Shown in pieces: positions 1 through 6,362 of a DNA stretch of 7,457 bases. The first letter of the stretch is position 1; each line of letters opens with the position of its first letter. The notes under the pieces were generated by a model. That model was given only the letters and a program-made list of their open reading frames with translations. It had not been told where the DNA came from and did not search any database. Source of the stretch: an uncultured Planctomycetota bacterium (GTDB lineage Bacteria; Planctomycetota; Planctomycetia; Pirellulales; Thermoguttaceae); the NCBI GenBank assembly GCA_902797455.1, contig CADBTE010000185.1:1-7457 (forward strand). The letters run 5' to 3'. A program made the translations under genes and the position numbers.

Positions 1-1107
1 CTGGAGGGGACGGCGATGAGCTACCGTCTTTTGGTCCTCGACCCGGAGGACGACGGCGCCGATGTCTCGGCACTGGAGAAGATCGCCGAATTCGCGCGAA
101 GCGGCGCCCCCGTCCTTTTGGGGAAGCGCCGCCCGGAGCATCCGCGCGGCCTGGTCCCCGAGGGACAGCGGCGGCTGGCGGCCGCCGTCGAGACGCTTTG
201 GGACACCCCGGCCGATCAATTCCCCGGCGGGAACCTTTTCCGCTGTCCCGCCGAGGGGGACCCGAACGAGATTTGGCCGGCCGTATTGACGAAGCTGGAG
301 CTGGTTCGTGATTTTCAGGGGGAAGGCCAGGCGTGTCACCGCGCCTGCGGCGATACCGATATTTATTTTGTCACGGGGACCGGCCGCCAGACGGTTCTCC
401 TGCGCGCCGCCGGGACGGTCGAGCTGTGGGACCCGGCCGAGGGCTCGGTCCGGGCGGCTGACGACGCCGAGCCGCTGGCCGACGGCCGGACGCGCGTCGG
501 ATTGGACCTGCCCGAAAACGGCTCGATCTTTGTTCTTCTGCGCCGGGGGGCCGATGAGCGGGCGCCGCTGCCGGAAAAGATCGCCGGCCGGGAACTTCCG
601 CTGGAAGGGCCCTGGCAGGTTCGGTTCGATCCGGCGTGGGGGGGGCCGGAATCGATCCGGTTCGAAAAGCTCCTCCCCTGGAACGAGCATCCCGACGAGG
701 GGATACGCTTCTACTCGGGAACGGCCGTCTATCGCAAGACCTTCGAGCTGACCGAAGATGAGGCGGCCGCGCCGTTGAAGCTGTCGCTCGGCTCGGTCGG
801 TTCGGTGGCCCGGGTGAGCGTCAACGGCCAGGAGACCGCCCGGCTTTGGACCGCCCCCTGGTCGGCGGATCTCACCGGAAAGGTCCGGGCCGGAACCAAC
901 GAGCTGGAGATCGAGGTGACGAACGTCTGGGCCAATCGGCTCATCGGCGACGCCGCCCTGCCGCCGGAAAAGCGCCTGACCAAGACGAACGTCCAGTACT
1001 TCGCCCCAGGTGTGAAACATCGGCCGCACCAAGGTTTTTCCCCGGACGATCCGCTGATTCCCAGCGGGCTGATCGGGCCGGTGACGATGAAGCTCAGCGG
1101 GGAATAA
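1..1107 (+). CDS. C-terminal part of a glycoside hydrolase, GH106 alpha-L-rhamnosidase-like (5' end outside window)
   Basis: The frame is open from base 1, so the ATG at 16 is probably an internal methionine and the gene begins upstream; 368 codons are visible before the TAA. The first ~50 residues (core SYRLLVLDPEDD, then an alternating helix/strand segment ending in PVLLGKR) look like the alpha/beta domain that follows the catalytic barrel in GH106-type enzymes. CGDTDIYFVTG resembles a motif conserved in these C-terminal regions. From about residue 195 a beta-sandwich of the GH2 sugar-binding type follows: GPWQVRFD, then YSGTAVYRKTF, then VSVNGQETARLWTAPW, then NELEIEVTNVWANRLIGD. It ends with the usual SGLIGPV tail. 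Family members are around 900-1,100 residues, so the catalytic residues should lie upstream. The inferred role is release of rhamnose or a related sugar from plant or algal polysaccharide. Assignment to GH106 rather than another GH2-like family is by pattern recognition only. It has no evident link to the hdr genes. Confidence 0.72.
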   Translation: MEGTAMSYRLLVLDPEDDGADVSALEKIAEFARSGAPVLLGKRRPEHPRGLVPEGQRRLAAAVETLWDTPADQFPGGNLFRCPAEGDPNEIWPAVLTKLELVRDFQGEGQACHRACGDTDIYFVTGTGRQTVLLRAAGTVELWDPAEGSVRAADDAEPLADGRTRVGLDLPENGSIFVLLRRGADERAPLPEKIAGRELPLEGPWQVRFDPAWGGPESIRFEKLLPWNEHPDEGIRFYSGTAVYRKTFELTEDEAAAPLKLSLGSVGSVARVSVNGQETARLWTAPWSADLTGKVRAGTNELEIEVTNVWANRLIGDAALPPEKRLTKTNVQYFAPGVKHRPHQGFSPDDPLIPSGLIGPVTMKLSGE

Positions 1108-1140
1108 TATGGCCGTTTTCGCGCTTTACGGCTCGACAGC

Positions 1141-1169
1141 TTTACATTCTCAGATAAACTTGGGAAAAT
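1141..1169 (+). promoter_or_regulatory. Possible sigma70-type promoter for the CNNM gene
   Basis: TTTACA at 1141-1146 matches the -35 consensus at five of six positions. It is followed after 17 bp by GAAAAT at 1164-1169, which matches the -10 consensus at four of six. The spot is locally AT-rich within GC-rich DNA and lies 75 bp before the proposed TTG start. The -10 box is weak, so this is tentative. Confidence 0.35.
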
Positions 1170-1229
1170 AGCGTTAGGTGCAGCAGCCGCCGCGCGGTGC
1201 GGCCGCCGCTATGGTTTCTGTCCCCAAAT

Positions 1230-1247
1230 AGGAGAAAATTTCCCTTG
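1230..1247 (+). promoter_or_regulatory. Shine-Dalgarno site that selects a TTG start for the CNNM gene
   Basis: AGGAG at 1230-1234 sits 10 nt before TTG at 1245-1247. The earlier in-frame GTG at 1197 has no purine-rich site before it and would add 16 non-hydrophobic residues (MRPPLWFLSPN...) ahead of the first membrane segment, which is not typical of the family. The ATG at 1211 is in another frame. Confidence 0.65.
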
Positions 1248-2618
1248 AGTACTGATGTGATCTCCCTGATCGTGAGTATCTCGATAGCACTCCTTGTCTC
1301 GGCATCCTGCTCGGTCGCCGAATCGGTTCTACTTTCCCTCTCCCCCAGTCAGCTGGCCGATCTTGTCGCGAAACGGCCGACGATTGGGAAGTATTGGCTT
1401 GGCTTTAAAAAAGATCTCAACCTTCCGATTTCCTCCATTCTCGTTCTCAATACCACCGCGCACACCATCGGTGCGGCGGTCGCGGGGGCGGCGTTCGATA
1501 ATATCTTCGGCAGCAAGCATATGTGGCTCTTCTCGCTGGCGTTCACCTACGCGATGCTGCAGTTCACCGAAATCCTCCCCAAGACCCTCGCGGTCAAATA
1601 CAACCGCGCGCTGGCCGTTTTGATCGCTCGTCCCCTGCATGTCGGCACGATGGTGCTCAAACCGGTCGTCCGTCTGCTCCAAAAGGTCAATCATCTCTTT
1701 GAGCCGAAAGATCTCCCGGCGCCGAAGAAGACCAACGATGTCGACGAGCTGCGCCACCTCGTCTCGATGGCCCGGGGAAATAACCTTCTCAATCCCAAAC
1801 AGGAAGAGATCATCCTCGCCACCGTCGCGCTGTCGCGGCAGACCGCCCGCGACGTGATGATATCGCTCTCGGAAGTCGTGATGCTCTCGACCGACTCGAC
1901 CCTGCGCCAGGTGATTGACCTGCTTCGGTTCGACGCCCATACCCGAATCCCGGTGTGCCGCGGCAAAAACCGGGACGACATCGCCGGCTACATCAATGTC
2001 AAAGAGGTCCTTCCCCCGCTGATCGGTTTGGGCGAGGATCAAACGCTCGCCGAAATCCCGGGGCTGATCCACGAGGTCCCGACCGCCGACCTGGATACCC
2101 CCGCCCTGTCGCTTCTTTCAACCATCATCGCCCACCCGTGCCACATGGCGGTAATCACCGACCAGGTTGAGGAAAACGGAAAGGCCGACTCGGCCCTCCC
2201 GCGGCGCTGCTGCGGGATCGCCACACTCGAGGACATCGTCGAGCAGTTGATCGGCGAAATCTCGGACGAGTTCGACAGCGACCGGCTCCCGCGCACCATC
2301 AAAGTCCTCGGGGACAACTCCATCGTCGTCAACGGCGGTTTCCCGATGCACGACCTCCCCCGAATCATCGCCCGAGAGCTCTTCTCGATCCCTGACGATC
2401 AGCCGATCGACACGCTTTCTGTCGGCGACGACTTTAAGAGCGTCGCCCAGTGGCTGCGCGACCGGCTCGGCCGCGATCCGGTCGTCGGAGATATCTGCCC
2501 GGGCAAATCCGGGGTCGAACTGCTCGTCAAACGGGTTCACCGCGGCAAGGCGTTCGATGTCCAAATCCGCCGAAATCCCGAAAACGGCGCGGCCGAAAAC
2601 CCCACTTCGTTCTTCTAG
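1245..2618 (+). CDS. CNNM/CBS-domain/CorC-HlyC-type membrane protein (putative divalent-cation transporter)
   Basis: From the TTG at 1245 the product is 457 residues. Residues 1-~150 are a CNNM (DUF21) membrane domain: a first hydrophobic helix at about 5-32, a second near 60-88 (NLPISSILVLNTTAH), a third near 93-110 leading into the family signature EILPKTLAVKYN, and a fourth near 122-145. A soluble linker (LNPKQEEIILATVALS) leads into a CBS pair at about 200-340 with ARDVMISLSEVV at its start and TLEDIVEQLIGEISDEFD (from about 327) at its end. A CorC/HlyC-type C-terminal domain follows at about 350-450. The family is linked to Mg2+ or Co2+ efflux and is often labelled 'hemolysin', a misleading legacy name; transport by this protein is inferred. 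The second CBS half carries an extra Cys-containing insert (VEENGKADSALPRRCCG) where relatives usually have a short glycine-rich turn. It appears to be its own unit, 138 bp after the glycosidase and 215 bp before hdrC. Confidence 0.9.
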   Translation: MSTDVISLIVSISIALLVSASCSVAESVLLSLSPSQLADLVAKRPTIGKYWLGFKKDLNLPISSILVLNTTAHTIGAAVAGAAFDNIFGSKHMWLFSLAFTYAMLQFTEILPKTLAVKYNRALAVLIARPLHVGTMVLKPVVRLLQKVNHLFEPKDLPAPKKTNDVDELRHLVSMARGNNLLNPKQEEIILATVALSRQTARDVMISLSEVVMLSTDSTLRQVIDLLRFDAHTRIPVCRGKNRDDIAGYINVKEVLPPLIGLGEDQTLAEIPGLIHEVPTADLDTPALSLLSTIIAHPCHMAVITDQVEENGKADSALPRRCCGIATLEDIVEQLIGEISDEFDSDRLPRTIKVLGDNSIVVNGGFPMHDLPRIIARELFSIPDDQPIDTLSVGDDFKSVAQWLRDRLGRDPVVGDICPGKSGVELLVKRVHRGKAFDVQIRRNPENGAAENPTSFF

Positions 2619-2641
2619 GCGTCTGTAAACATAGATAAAAC

Positions 2642-2669
2642 AAGCAAACTTTTTGCCCTTGCTTTTGCC
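2642..2669 (+). repeat. Inverted and direct short repeats overlapping the hdr -35 box
   Basis: AAGCAA (2642-2647) and TTGCTT (2659-2664) form an inverted repeat, and the right arm is exactly the predicted -35 hexamer. TTTTGCC occurs twice (2651-2657 and 2663-2669), 12 bp apart. A smaller palindrome, GCAAA-CTT-TTTGC (2644-2656), lies inside. This may be an operator for the hdr promoter or a weak terminator of the CNNM gene. Short AT-rich repeats also arise by chance. Confidence 0.3.
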
Positions 2670-2687
2670 TAGTATTCCCTCTATAAT
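2659..2687 (+). promoter_or_regulatory. Sigma70-type promoter of the hdr operon
   Basis: A perfect TATAAT -10 box at 2682-2687 is preceded, with a 17-bp spacer, by TTGCTT at 2659-2664. The -35 box keeps the important TTG but is otherwise weak. The predicted transcription start is near 2694, giving a leader of about 140 nt before hdrC. This is the best promoter candidate in the window, and it also argues that the organism is a bacterium rather than an archaeon. Confidence 0.72.
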
Positions 2688-2696
2688 GAACCATAA

Positions 2697-2743
2697 GGCC
2701 GAGGAGGTCCCCCAAGGGGCCTTTTCGGCCGGTTGAATTTTTT
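2697..2743 (+). terminator. 15-bp hairpin followed by a T6 run: leader hairpin or factor-independent terminator
   Basis: Bases 2697-2711 pair without a break with 2716-2730 (15 bp, three of them G-U) around a CCAA tetraloop. A T6 run follows at 2738-2743, 7 nt beyond the stem. It starts only about 3 nt after the predicted start site of the hdr transcript, so it could be a 5'-end stabiliser or an attenuator. It could equally end read-through from the CNNM gene upstream. The gap between stem and T run is longer than in a canonical terminator, so the functional label is uncertain while the hairpin itself is clear. Confidence 0.5.
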
Positions 2744-2764
2744 CTGTGTTTTACGCGGCGGCAC

Positions 2765-2799
2765 TCCCCGAGGGGACAAAAAAGCCCCCCCGCGGGGGA
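2765..2799. promoter_or_regulatory. GC-rich leader segment with two alternative folds; terminator-like on the minus strand
   Basis: On the + strand it can form two small hairpins (TCCC-CGAG-GGGA at 2765-2776, and CCCCC-CGC-GGGGG at 2786-2798). Alternatively it can form one longer hairpin pairing 2766-2770 with 2793-2797 and 2772-2775 with 2788-2791. Read on the minus strand, the second small hairpin is followed by GC and then T6 (complement of 2778-2783), the layout of a factor-independent terminator. No minus-strand gene runs into it. It lies about 35 nt before the hdrC start. Confidence 0.35.
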
Positions 2800-2833
2800 T
2801 GTTTCGCGCTTCGGCAATCAATCGGAGGAAGCT

Positions 2834-3397
2834 ATGCCCGAGGTTTTTTCGGGAGCGAATGTGGAGCGGCTGGCGCATACCCGCCTGGCCGACTGCTATC
2901 AGTGCGGCAAGTGCACCGCCGGCTGCCCGCGCGGGGACGTTATGGACAACCCTCCCGCGCGTCTGATGAGACTATCTCAGATCGGTGCCGTGGAGGAGGC
3001 CGCCCGAAGCGAGTCAATCTGGCAGTGCGTCTCGTGCCTGACCTGCTCGACCCGCTGCCCCAAGCAGGTGAATGTCTCGGGGGTGGTCGACGCCCTGCGC
3101 CAGATCTCCGCCGAAGAGGGGATCACCGCCAAGCGCTTCGCTGAGGTCGTTATCTTCCAGAAAGAGTTCCTGAAGAACATCCGCCGCAACGGCCGTACCA
3201 ACGAGCTGGAGCTGGTGGTGATGTACAAGCTCAACGGTTTTCTTCAAAACTTCAATCCCTTCTGGGCCGTCTCCGACGCGATGCTCGGCCCGGGGATGCT
3301 CGTTCGCAATAAACTTCATCTTAAGCTCGGCTCGCCGGTGAAAGACAAGGCGCTCGTGCAGCGGATTTTTGAAAAGTGTGAGGTCAAGACGAAATGA
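2834..3397 (+). CDS. hdrC: Heterodisulfide reductase-type subunit C, [4Fe-4S] ferredoxin-like
   Basis: The 187-residue product has two classic [4Fe-4S] motifs, each CxxCxxCxxxCP: Cys21, 24, 27, 31 and Cys65, 68, 71, 75. That is the HdrC/GlpC-type arrangement of a small two-cluster electron-transfer subunit. The helical remainder (about 95-187, with RQISAEEGITAKRFAEVV and NELELVVMYKLNGF) is typical of HdrC proteins that dock to HdrB. In known complexes HdrC passes electrons from HdrA clusters to the HdrB active site, and it is cytoplasmic when made with the soluble HdrAB set; no membrane helix is seen here. The start is firm: GGAGG at 2824-2828 lies 5 nt before the ATG. It is the first gene of the operon, and its stop overlaps the hdrB start. 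Confidence 0.93.
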   Translation: MPEVFSGANVERLAHTRLADCYQCGKCTAGCPRGDVMDNPPARLMRLSQIGAVEEAARSESIWQCVSCLTCSTRCPKQVNVSGVVDALRQISAEEGITAKRFAEVVIFQKEFLKNIRRNGRTNELELVVMYKLNGFLQNFNPFWAVSDAMLGPGMLVRNKLHLKLGSPVKDKALVQRIFEKCEVKTK

Positions 3398-4230
3398 AAG
3401 TCGGCTACTATCCGGGCTGTGCCCTCCACGGTTCTTCCAACGACTACGAATTCTCCGTACGAAACTGCTTTAAGGCCCTTGGGATCGAGTTAGAAGAGCT
3501 CAATGACTGGCTGTGCTGCGGCGCCACCGCCGCTCACTCGATCAACCAGAAGCTGGCGGTCGCGCTGCCGGCGCGCAACCTGGCGATCGCCGAGCGCGAC
3601 GGGCTGGCCGATCTGCTGGCCCCCTGCCCCATGTGCTCGATGGAACTGCTCAAGGCCAAAGAGAAGCTCGCCGACGCGGCGGTTCGCGCCGAGATGTCCG
3701 AGATCGTCGAGCTGCCGGTGACCGGATCGACGCGGATCACCAACTTAATCCAGATATTTCAGGCGTACGGCGTCGATAATATCGCCGCCCGTCAAAAAGT
3801 TAAGCTCGACTCGTTCAAACCGGCCTGCTACTACGGCTGCCTGCTGACCCGCCCCCCCAAGACCCTCCGCTTCGACGAGTACGAGTCGCCGACCAGTATG
3901 GAGGCGATCCTCAAAGCGCTCGGGGCCGATCCGGTCGAGTGGAACTACAAGACCGAATGCTGCGGCGCGGGGATGACGCTGTGCGACAAAGACGCCGTCG
4001 TCGATCTCGGCTATAAGATCCTCTCCAACGCGCTGGATCACGGCGCTACCTCGATCGTGGTCGCCTGCCCGATGTGCGAGACAAACCTCGATATGCGCCA
4101 GGGCGATATCGAGAAGAAATACAATAAAAAGATCGGCCTTCCGATTTACTATCTCAGCGACTTGGTCTCTTTGGCGCTTGGCCTTCCCGAAAGCCAGACC
4201 AGTATGCCGAAGCATTTCGTCCGGAAGTAA
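3394..4230 (+). CDS. hdrB: Heterodisulfide reductase-type subunit B with two complete CCG domains
   Basis: The 278-residue product begins with the family hallmark YYPGC and has two cysteine-rich CCG domains. The first uses Cys9, the Cys41-Cys42-Gly pair, Cys78 and Cys81. The second uses Cys145/149, the Cys189-Cys190-Gly pair, Cys225 and Cys228. The spacings (about C-X31-CC-X35-CXXC and C-X39-CC-X34-CXXC) fit the motif that binds noncubane [4Fe-4S] clusters in methanogen HdrB, where the clusters reduce the CoM-S-S-CoB disulfide. A bacterium is not expected to use that disulfide as such, so the real substrate here is unknown. The gene shares ATGA with the end of hdrC (4-nt overlap), which implies translational coupling; a weak GAGG lies at 3380-3383. 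Length is slightly under the usual ~290-300 residues but no motif is missing. Confidence 0.93.
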   Translation: MKVGYYPGCALHGSSNDYEFSVRNCFKALGIELEELNDWLCCGATAAHSINQKLAVALPARNLAIAERDGLADLLAPCPMCSMELLKAKEKLADAAVRAEMSEIVELPVTGSTRITNLIQIFQAYGVDNIAARQKVKLDSFKPACYYGCLLTRPPKTLRFDEYESPTSMEAILKALGADPVEWNYKTECCGAGMTLCDKDAVVDLGYKILSNALDHGATSIVVACPMCETNLDMRQGDIEKKYNKKIGLPIYYLSDLVSLALGLPESQTSMPKHFVRK

Positions 4231-4255
4231 ATCTGTTTCCTGATTCAAGAAACAC

Positions 4256-4300
4256 GCGCCGGAGGCGGGGCTGTTGGAAACGCCCCCGAAACGGCGGCGC
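4256..4300 (+). promoter_or_regulatory. Possible intercistronic hairpin just before the hdrA ribosome-binding site
   Basis: In the 85-bp gap between hdrB and hdrA, GCGCCG (4256-4261) can pair with CGGCGC (4295-4300), and inside it GGGGC (4267-4271) can pair with GCCCC (4282-4286). The outer stem ends directly at the AGGAG used by hdrA. It may affect mRNA processing or the ratio of HdrA to HdrBC. There is no T run, so it is not a standard terminator. Confidence 0.35.
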
Positions 4301-4318
4301 AGGAGAATAAAACCTATG
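4301..4318 (+). promoter_or_regulatory. Shine-Dalgarno site and ATG that decide the hdrA start
   Basis: AGGAG at 4301-4305 lies 10 nt before ATG 4316-4318. An in-frame TTG at 4274 would add a basic METPPKRRRRR-like stretch that HdrA proteins lack. Starting at 4316 puts the conserved N-terminal KIGVFTCWCGENI at residue 2. Confidence 0.8.
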
Positions 4319-6325
4319 AAGATCGGTGTTTTTACCTGCTGGTGCGGCGAAAATATCGCGCGGCATATCGACTGCGAGAAGGTCTCCCAAGAGATCGCCA
4401 AGCTCCCGGGCGTCCACTGCAGCATGAACTATAAGTATATGTGCAGCGAGCCGGGGCAGAACCTCATCGCCGAAAAGATTCAGGAACTGGGGCTCACCGG
4501 GATCGTCGTCGCCAGCTGCTCGCCGCATATGCACCTAAAGACCTTCCGCAAGGCGGCCGAGAACGTCGGGGTCAACCCCTATATGGTCGAGATGGCGAAT
4601 ATCCGCGAGCAGTGCTCCTGGGTCCACGCCGACAAAGAAGTCGCCACCGCCAAGGCGATCGAGCTGATCACCATGGCGGTCGAGAAGGTTCGGCACAACC
4701 ACGAACTGGTCCCGATTCAGGTCCCCGTCACCAAGCGGGCGCTGGTGATCGGCGGCGGCGTGGCGGGCATCCAGGCGGCGCTGGATATCGCCGCCGGCGG
4801 CCAGGAGGTCGTCCTGGTCGAAAAAGAACCGTCGGTCGGCGGCAAAATGGCCGGCCTGTCCGAGACGTTCCCGACGCTCGACTGCTCACAGTGCATCCTC
4901 ACCCCCCGTATGGTCGAGGTCGGCCAGCACCCGAAGATTCGTCTGCTCACTTATTCCGAGGTCGAGAAGGTCGACGGCTATATCGGGAATTTCAAAGTCA
5001 CCATCCGCAAAAAGGCGCGCTACGTCGATATCACAAAGTGTACCGGCTGCGGCAACTGCTGGAACTCCTGCCCCAATAAAAAGATTCCGAACGCCTTCGA
5101 TTACAACCTCGGCAATCGAACCTGTATTTATATCCCGTTCCCGCAGGCGGTTCCCGCCCGCCCGGTCATCGACGCGGAGCACTGCCTGAAGTTCAAGACC
5201 GGCCGCTGCGGTATCTGTGCCGCCAAGTGCGCCGCCGGGGCGATCAACTTTGAGGATAAAGACGAGCTGGAGACCATCGACGTCGGCGCCATCGTCGTCG
5301 CGACCGGTTTCCGGCTCTACTCCATCGGAAAAGAACAGTCGAACCCGAATCTCTCCGGTTACCCCGAATACGGTTACGGCCGCTACAAAGATGTCATCGA
5401 TTCCCTGCAGTTCGAGCGCCTGATCTCCGCCTCCGGACCGACCGGCGGGGAGCCGAAGCGACCCAGCGACGGGAAGATTCCTCGCTCGATCGTCTTTATT
5501 CAGTGCGTCGGAAGCCGCGACAACGCCAAGGGAATCACCTACTGCTCGAAGATCTGCTGCATGTACACCGCCAAGCACACGATGCTCTATCGGCATAAGG
5601 TGCACGACGGCCAGGCGCACGTCTTCTATATGGATATCCGCGCGGGGGGCAAAAAGTACGACGAGTTCACCCGCCGCGCCATCGAGCAGGACGGCGCCAT
5701 CTACCACCGCGGCCGCGTCTCGAAGATCACCGAAGAGACGATCGACGGGGTCAAGCAGCTGGTCGTTCGCGGCGTCGATACCCTCTCGGGAAAACCGGTG
5801 ACGATCAACGCCGATATGGTCGTGCTGGCCTGCGCCATCTCGCCGGCCGACGGCGTCACCTCGCTGGCGCAGAAGCTCTCGGTCGGCTACGACGAATACG
5901 GTTTTCTCTCCGAGTCGCACCCGAAACTGCGCCCGGTCGAGACCAACTCCGCCGGCGTCTTCGTCTGCGGCGCCTGCCAGGGCCCGAAAGATATCCCCGA
6001 GTCGGTCGCCCAGGCCTCGGCGGCCGCCGCCAAGGTCCTGATCATGCTCAGTCAGGACCACCTCACCCGGGAACCGGAAATCGCGCAGGTCAACGAGTCG
6101 GTCTGCGCCGCCTGCGGCACCTGCGTCAAGACCTGTCCCTATCAGGCGATCACGCTGGAGGATATCCGCGATCGGAAGGGGAATTTTGTCAAAAAGACCG
6201 CGCGCGTCAATCCCGGGCTGTGCATGGGCTGCGGGACCTGTGTCGCCGTGTGCCCCTCGAAGTCGGTCGACCTGGAAGGGTTCACCGAAGAAGAAGTCTA
6301 CGCGCAGATCGAAAGTCTGCTGTAA
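4316..6325 (+). CDS. hdrA: Heterodisulfide reductase-type subunit A, FAD and multi-[4Fe-4S] flavoprotein
   Basis: The product is 669 residues, the normal length for an unfused HdrA. In order: an N-terminal HdrA domain (about 1-135) with FTCWCGENI (Cys8, Cys10) and ASCSPHMH (66-73); an FAD-binding Rossmann fold beginning ALVIGGGVAG (about 142-151), with VLVEKEPSVGGKM and TLDCSQC (Cys190, Cys193); and an inserted ferredoxin with Cys242, 245, 248, 252. A second cysteine group at 290, 298, 301 and 305 has a long first gap. Next come the HdrA signatures FIQCVGSRD (395-403) and YCSKICCMYTAKH (409-421), then VCGACQGPKDIPES near 550-563. The C-terminal double ferredoxin has Cys597, 600, 603, 607 and Cys636, 639, 642, 646. 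In characterised complexes the HdrA FAD is the site of electron bifurcation, splitting electron pairs between ferredoxin and a higher-potential acceptor. That role here is inferred from family and operon. No cysteine set looks degraded, and MvhD is encoded separately rather than fused. Confidence 0.95.
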   Translation: MKIGVFTCWCGENIARHIDCEKVSQEIAKLPGVHCSMNYKYMCSEPGQNLIAEKIQELGLTGIVVASCSPHMHLKTFRKAAENVGVNPYMVEMANIREQCSWVHADKEVATAKAIELITMAVEKVRHNHELVPIQVPVTKRALVIGGGVAGIQAALDIAAGGQEVVLVEKEPSVGGKMAGLSETFPTLDCSQCILTPRMVEVGQHPKIRLLTYSEVEKVDGYIGNFKVTIRKKARYVDITKCTGCGNCWNSCPNKKIPNAFDYNLGNRTCIYIPFPQAVPARPVIDAEHCLKFKTGRCGICAAKCAAGAINFEDKDELETIDVGAIVVATGFRLYSIGKEQSNPNLSGYPEYGYGRYKDVIDSLQFERLISASGPTGGEPKRPSDGKIPRSIVFIQCVGSRDNAKGITYCSKICCMYTAKHTMLYRHKVHDGQAHVFYMDIRAGGKKYDEFTRRAIEQDGAIYHRGRVSKITEETIDGVKQLVVRGVDTLSGKPVTINADMVVLACAISPADGVTSLAQKLSVGYDEYGFLSESHPKLRPVETNSAGVFVCGACQGPKDIPESVAQASAAAAKVLIMLSQDHLTREPEIAQVNESVCAACGTCVKTCPYQAITLEDIRDRKGNFVKKTARVNPGLCMGCGTCVAVCPSKSVDLEGFTEEEVYAQIESLL

Positions 6326-6362
6326 GGCGGTATCTGCCCACCTGACACGACGGAGATAGTCT

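Noticed and set aside
1111..1133. Possible terminator after the glycosidase (GCCGT...ACGGC hairpin)
   Set aside because: The stem is only 5-6 bp with an 11-nt loop and no T run follows, so it is too weak to call.
1186..1203. GC-rich hairpin GCCGC-N8-GCGGC before the CNNM gene
   Set aside because: It has a short stem in a very GC-rich spot, no T run, and is not placed to cover the AGGAG at 1230. It is probably composition-driven.
1329..2072. Minus-strand open frame of 247 codons opposite the CNNM gene
   Set aside because: It overlaps the conserved CNNM and CBS coding sequence, and its product is low-complexity, charged and without a family pattern.
2746..3144. Open frames through the hdr leader into the start of hdrC (GTG 2746 and TTG 2733)
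   Set aside because: Neither has a ribosome-binding site. Both run out of frame through the hdrC cysteine motifs, and the leader part encodes C/G-run artefacts such as KKPPRGG.
4274..4315. N-terminal extension of HdrA from TTG 4274
   Set aside because: It would add a poly-Arg segment absent from the family, while a good AGGAG precedes the ATG at 4316.
3745..4534. Minus-strand open frames (3745-4425 and 4154-4534) spanning the hdrB-hdrA gap
   Set aside because: They lie opposite conserved hdrB and hdrA coding sequence, show no recognisable motif, and no promoter or ribosome-binding site was seen for them.
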